From NCBI RefSeq assembly GCF_023243115.1, contig NZ_CP085081.1, positions 1,612,001 through 1,676,000 on the forward strand: DNA of 64,000 nucleotides, in the 5' to 3' direction. The stretch is from Sediminicoccus sp. KRV36 (GTDB lineage Bacteria > Pseudomonadota > Alphaproteobacteria > Acetobacterales > Acetobacteraceae). Position 1 is the stretch's first letter. Each line of letters starts with the position of its first letter. The position numbers were made by a program, and so were the translations under genes. A model generated the notes under the pieces. That model saw nothing but the letters and a program-made list of their open reading frames with translations, searched no databases and was not told where the DNA came from. Shown in pieces: positions 61,760 through 64,000 of the stretch.

Positions 61760-62509
61760 TCAGCGGGCGGGGCGCGCCGGGCGGATCTGGGCGACGCGGA
61801 TCGCGGCGGGGCGGGGCGCGCCGCGGGCGGCGCTGCCGCGCGCGGCTGTGCCGCGGCGGGCGGCGCTGCTGCGGGTGGAGTAGGACACCGGGCGGATCAT
61901 GTCATCCGACGCATCGGCGAAGCTGCTGCTGGCCGGGCGATTGTGGATGAAGCCATAGGTCGGGTATTCGCGGCCGAAATTCTCGGCCGTCCAGCCCACC
62001 TGCACGCGCACGCGGGTCCAGGAGTTGTCGTCCGAGACGTCCATCACCTTCACATTGTGCATGACGGTGCCGCGGCGGATGCCCGGGCCGCCCCAATTCG
62101 CGTGGTCAATCTCGATCATGCGGGCGTTCAGCACGCGCGACACGACGGCGACATGGCCCGAGCCCATGGAGCCCGAGCCCGGCCAGGCGAGGACGGAACC
62201 CACCTGCGGGCGCTGGCCGCGGGCATAGCGGCCGGCGGCATTGTGCCACCAGTCACGCCCATTGCCGGAAATCTCCATGCCGGTGACCGAGCGCGCATAG
62301 GGCACGCAGGTCAGGCCGCCGGAAAAGCTGCCGGCGCGCGTCTGGCGCGGCCGCGCCTGGCGCTGGGCCACGGCGGAATTGGTGCGCGATTGCGATGCGG
62401 AAGGCCGCACATCAGACCTGGCATCCCCGCGAGAGGCAGCGGCCTCCGGCGCGAAGGGCGATGCGGCGAGCATCAGGCACATGGTCAGTTGGGCAACCTT
62501 AAGACGCAT
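61760..62509 (-). CDS. Exported CHAP domain amidase
   Basis: A 249-residue protein with a signal peptide (about 1-25), a basic Ser/Arg-rich linker (26-60) and a CHAP domain whose catalytic pair is C68 (LTCVPYAR) and H119 (GSGHVAVV), with IEIDHANW after. It probably cleaves peptidoglycan peptides in the periplasm. The C-terminal 45 residues are Arg/Ala-rich and low complexity. AGGAGGTG is ideally placed before the ATG at 62509. Confidence 0.87.
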   Translation of the reverse strand: MRLKVAQLTMCLMLAASPFAPEAAASRGDARSDVRPSASQSRTNSAVAQRQARPRQTRAGSFSGGLTCVPYARSVTGMEISGNGRDWWHNAAGRYARGQRPQVGSVLAWPGSGSMGSGHVAVVSRVLNARMIEIDHANWGGPGIRRGTVMHNVKVMDVSDDNSWTRVRVQVGWTAENFGREYPTYGFIHNRPASSSFADASDDMIRPVSYSTRSSAARRGTAARGSAARGAPRPAAIRVAQIRPARPAR

Positions 62510-62596
62510 GCAGAACACCTCCTGGGTGGATGGAATTGTTTCGGCGTGTTTCGGGGTATCCGGGTGGGCCGGTCCGGGCAACCCGCGACGTTGATA

Positions 62597-62666
62597 CACG
62601 GCGTAATTCGCCGTGATTCGTCCGGAGGGTGGGGGTGGAGGGGGCAGAATCAGGATAATTATCCTG
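62597..62666. promoter_or_regulatory. Two palindromes in the long gap upstream of the CHAP gene
   Basis: CACGGCG-TAATT-CGCCGTG (62597-62615) and the perfect palindrome CAGGATAATTATCCTG (62651-62666) lie 90-160 bp upstream of the CHAP gene start. They are candidate operators. The rest of the 62510-62870 gap contains the ridA terminator and otherwise nothing I can identify as a gene. Confidence 0.55.
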
Positions 62667-62795
62667 CAATCCAGGGGTATGACTCTGTGTGCAACACTGT
62701 GGCAGCCAGAATGTCACACTCGGCGCGCCAGTCTCCCGCCGCCCGCGGCAGCATCGCCGCGGTGGGCGATAATCATGTTTTAACGTCTTTGGCAT

Positions 62796-62829
62796 AAAAA
62801 ACGCGCTGGCCCGAACAGGCCAGCGCGTT
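62796..62829 (-). terminator. Rho-independent terminator of ridA
   Basis: On the minus strand a perfect 12-bp stem (AACGCGCTGGCC/GGCCAGCGCGTT) with a six-base loop runs into a T tract. It starts 41 bp past the ridA stop. Confidence 0.92.
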
Positions 62830-62870
62830 CTTCTGTTCTCTTGCGGGGAGCGCTTCGTCCCCGCCTGGAA

Positions 62871-63221
62871 TTACTTGCAGGCGGTGATCATGATTTCGAC
62901 CAGGTGGCGCGGATCGGCCATATTGGCCTGCACGCAGGCGCGCGCCGGACGGCCGGCATCGCCCAGCCATTCCACCCACACCTTGTTCATCGCGTCACGG
63001 TCACGGATGTCCTTCAGCCAGATCTGCGCCTGCAGCAGGCGCGTCGTGTCCGTGCCATTGGCCTCCAGCAGGGCGTCGATCTTGGCGACCACCTGGCGGG
63101 TCTGGCCGGTGATGTCCTGGCTCAGGTCATCGGCCGTGATGCCGGCCAGATAGACGAAATTGTGGTACTCGACGGCGCTGCTCAGAATCTGGTTGCTGCC
63201 GGTGCGGTTGATCTTGCTCAT
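62871..63221 (-). CDS. RidA family reactive enamine/imine deaminase
   Basis: A 116-residue trimeric RidA/YjgF-type protein. The conserved Arg sits in RPARACVQANMADPRHLVEI. NFVYLAG and QVVAKIDALLEANGTD are typical. It hydrolyses reactive imine/enamine intermediates from PLP enzymes, though this subgroup may act on other substrates. It is a single gene with a strong terminator; AGGAG is upstream of the ATG. Confidence 0.9.
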   Translation of the reverse strand: MSKINRTGSNQILSSAVEYHNFVYLAGITADDLSQDITGQTRQVVAKIDALLEANGTDTTRLLQAQIWLKDIRDRDAMNKVWVEWLGDAGRPARACVQANMADPRHLVEIMITACK

Positions 63222-63445
63222 CTCGGGCGTTGCTCCTGCTGGGTGGAAGGTCGGCAGACTTAACGCAGCCCGCCCTTTGGCGAAAGGCGTCCCGCCCGCT
63301 GGCCAGCCAGCCCGAGCGGGCGCATCATGCCGTGCGGGTTGGGCCTTCCCACCCGCCCCTGATCCGCAACGGCCTGCGCCGCGCCCCCGATGATGGGCCG
63401 CGCGGCGATCCAGCCCGGCGCGGATCGCCCCGCAGGAGAACGGCC

Positions 63446-63841
63446 ATGCGCCATCGCGCGATGATCATCCCAGGCTTCGCCGCGTTCCTGCTGGCGGGCT
63501 GTGCCACGCCGCCCCCGCCGCCCCCGCCGCAGCCCATCGCGACCCTCACGCTGCAGGATGCGATGATCCAGACGGTGGATGCCCTGGCCGCGACCCGCCG
63601 GCACGCCGCGCGGGAGGCGCGCGGCCATTTGCGCGTCTGCGAGGTGGAGGCGGTGTTTCACATCACCGCCCTGCAACCGCTGCTGCCGGATGGCACGGCG
63701 GCTGCCGCCAGGCTCGCCATCAGCCCGCCCGGGGATGATGAATCGGCCCATGGCAGCACCATCACCCTCACCCTGGCCGGCGAGAATTGCGATGAGCCCA
63801 CCCCGCCCCATGCGCGGGCGCGGCGTCAGCGCCCGGAGTGA
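63446..63841 (+). CDS. Small putative lipoprotein
   Basis: A 131-residue protein with a lipoprotein signal ending LLAGC and a Pro-rich linker (ATPPPPPPPQP), then a small mature domain with two Cys (LRVCEVE and GENCDEP). AGGAG lies seven bases before the ATG at 63446. It resembles the lipoprotein at 56612-57082 only in its signal and linker layout. The function is unknown. The 224 bp upstream hold no gene. Confidence 0.75.
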   Translation: MRHRAMIIPGFAAFLLAGCATPPPPPPPQPIATLTLQDAMIQTVDALAATRRHAAREARGHLRVCEVEAVFHITALQPLLPDGTAAAARLAISPPGDDESAHGSTITLTLAGENCDEPTPPHARARRQRPE

Positions 63842-63850
63842 GCGCTGAAC

Positions 63851-64000
63851 TCAGTCATTGCCGCCATAGCCCTTGCGCAGCCAATCCACCACCGGCAGGG
63901 CCGGCCGCCGTGCGGCGCGCGCAGCCCGACGGCGGGCCGAGACGGCGTTGAGCAGGACTTCCCCGCTGGTGGCGCGGTGCAGCGTCAGCCGCCGGTCGAA
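63851..64000 (-). CDS. C-terminal end of an unidentified protein, cut by the window
   Basis: Forty-nine residues are visible, open to the right edge, basic and Ala/Arg-rich, ending LPVVDWLRKGYGGND. It is convergent with the lipoprotein gene, 9 bp apart. Too little remains to name a family. Confidence 0.6.
   Translation of the reverse strand, partial: FDRRLTLHRATSGEVLLNAVSARRRAARAARRPALPVVDWLRKGYGGND

Noticed and set aside
1..64000. tRNA, rRNA or riboswitch genes
   Set aside because: I read the intergenic gaps for cloverleaf-like or known riboswitch cores and saw none I could support; a covariance search would be needed to exclude weak candidates.

Overview
The window is GC-rich (near 70 % by eye) with dense, short-spaced genes. 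It looks like a chromosomal stretch of an alphaproteobacterium, most likely Acetobacteraceae (Roseomonas-like). The reasons are hopanoid HpnH, a shikimate kinase/dehydroquinate synthase fusion, an NDUFAF6-like pseudo-squalene-synthase, two orphan TctC-type binding proteins and a TRAP transporter. I see no rRNA, tRNA, CRISPR array, insertion sequence or prophage. Assignment to this family is inference from gene content.

Layout. 1-4 kb: the end of an FAD monooxygenase, an enoyl-CoA hydratase, a DoxX-like protein and a ThDP enzyme. 4.2-7.4 kb: a permuted ATP-grasp protein, an alpha-E protein and the proteasome-like protease Anbu, a conserved set of unknown function. 7.5-13.5 kb: Fe-superoxide dismutase with its terminator, a chemoreceptor, the NDUFAF6-like protein, GalE and HpnH. 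13.6-20.5 kb: a giant autotransporter with about 18 passenger repeats. 20.6-25 kb: a phosphoribosyltransferase, a 43-residue membrane protein, a class III aminotransferase and a second chemoreceptor. 25-28.9 kb: methionine sulfoxide reductases MsrA and MsrB behind a 16-bp tandem repeat, then a beta-propeller/deacetylase/sterol-desaturase-like operon. 29-32.2 kb: chromate genes chrB-chrA divergent from an OxyR-type regulator.

32.3-40.8 kb is the most unusual part. A minus-strand operon carries a succinate-dehydrogenase-like iron-sulfur subunit, two small membrane anchors, a TauE/SafE permease, a two-subunit class I fumarase-like hydratase and, last, the flavoprotein. It faces a ThDP enzyme and a GntR/UTRA regulator across a 90-bp intergenic region that holds a perfect 15+15 bp inverted repeat. 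The flavoprotein lacks the usual flavinylation His and has altered substrate-loop residues, so I suspect a dicarboxylate other than succinate.

40.8-56.4 kb: an acyltransferase, a quinone oxidoreductase, envelope proteins, TctC proteins flanking a coupled cysK-cysE pair, a DctPQM TRAP transporter, AroKB with a CurA-like reductase, and XerD. 56.6-64 kb: lipoproteins, an XRE regulator divergent from an amidohydrolase-cysteine dioxygenase pair, an LpxR-like outer membrane protein, a CHAP amidase and RidA.

A dispersed palindromic element recurs near 49.4, 51.4, 56.5 and 61.2-61.4 kb. Its arms vary in a compensatory way, which suggests selection on a hairpin.
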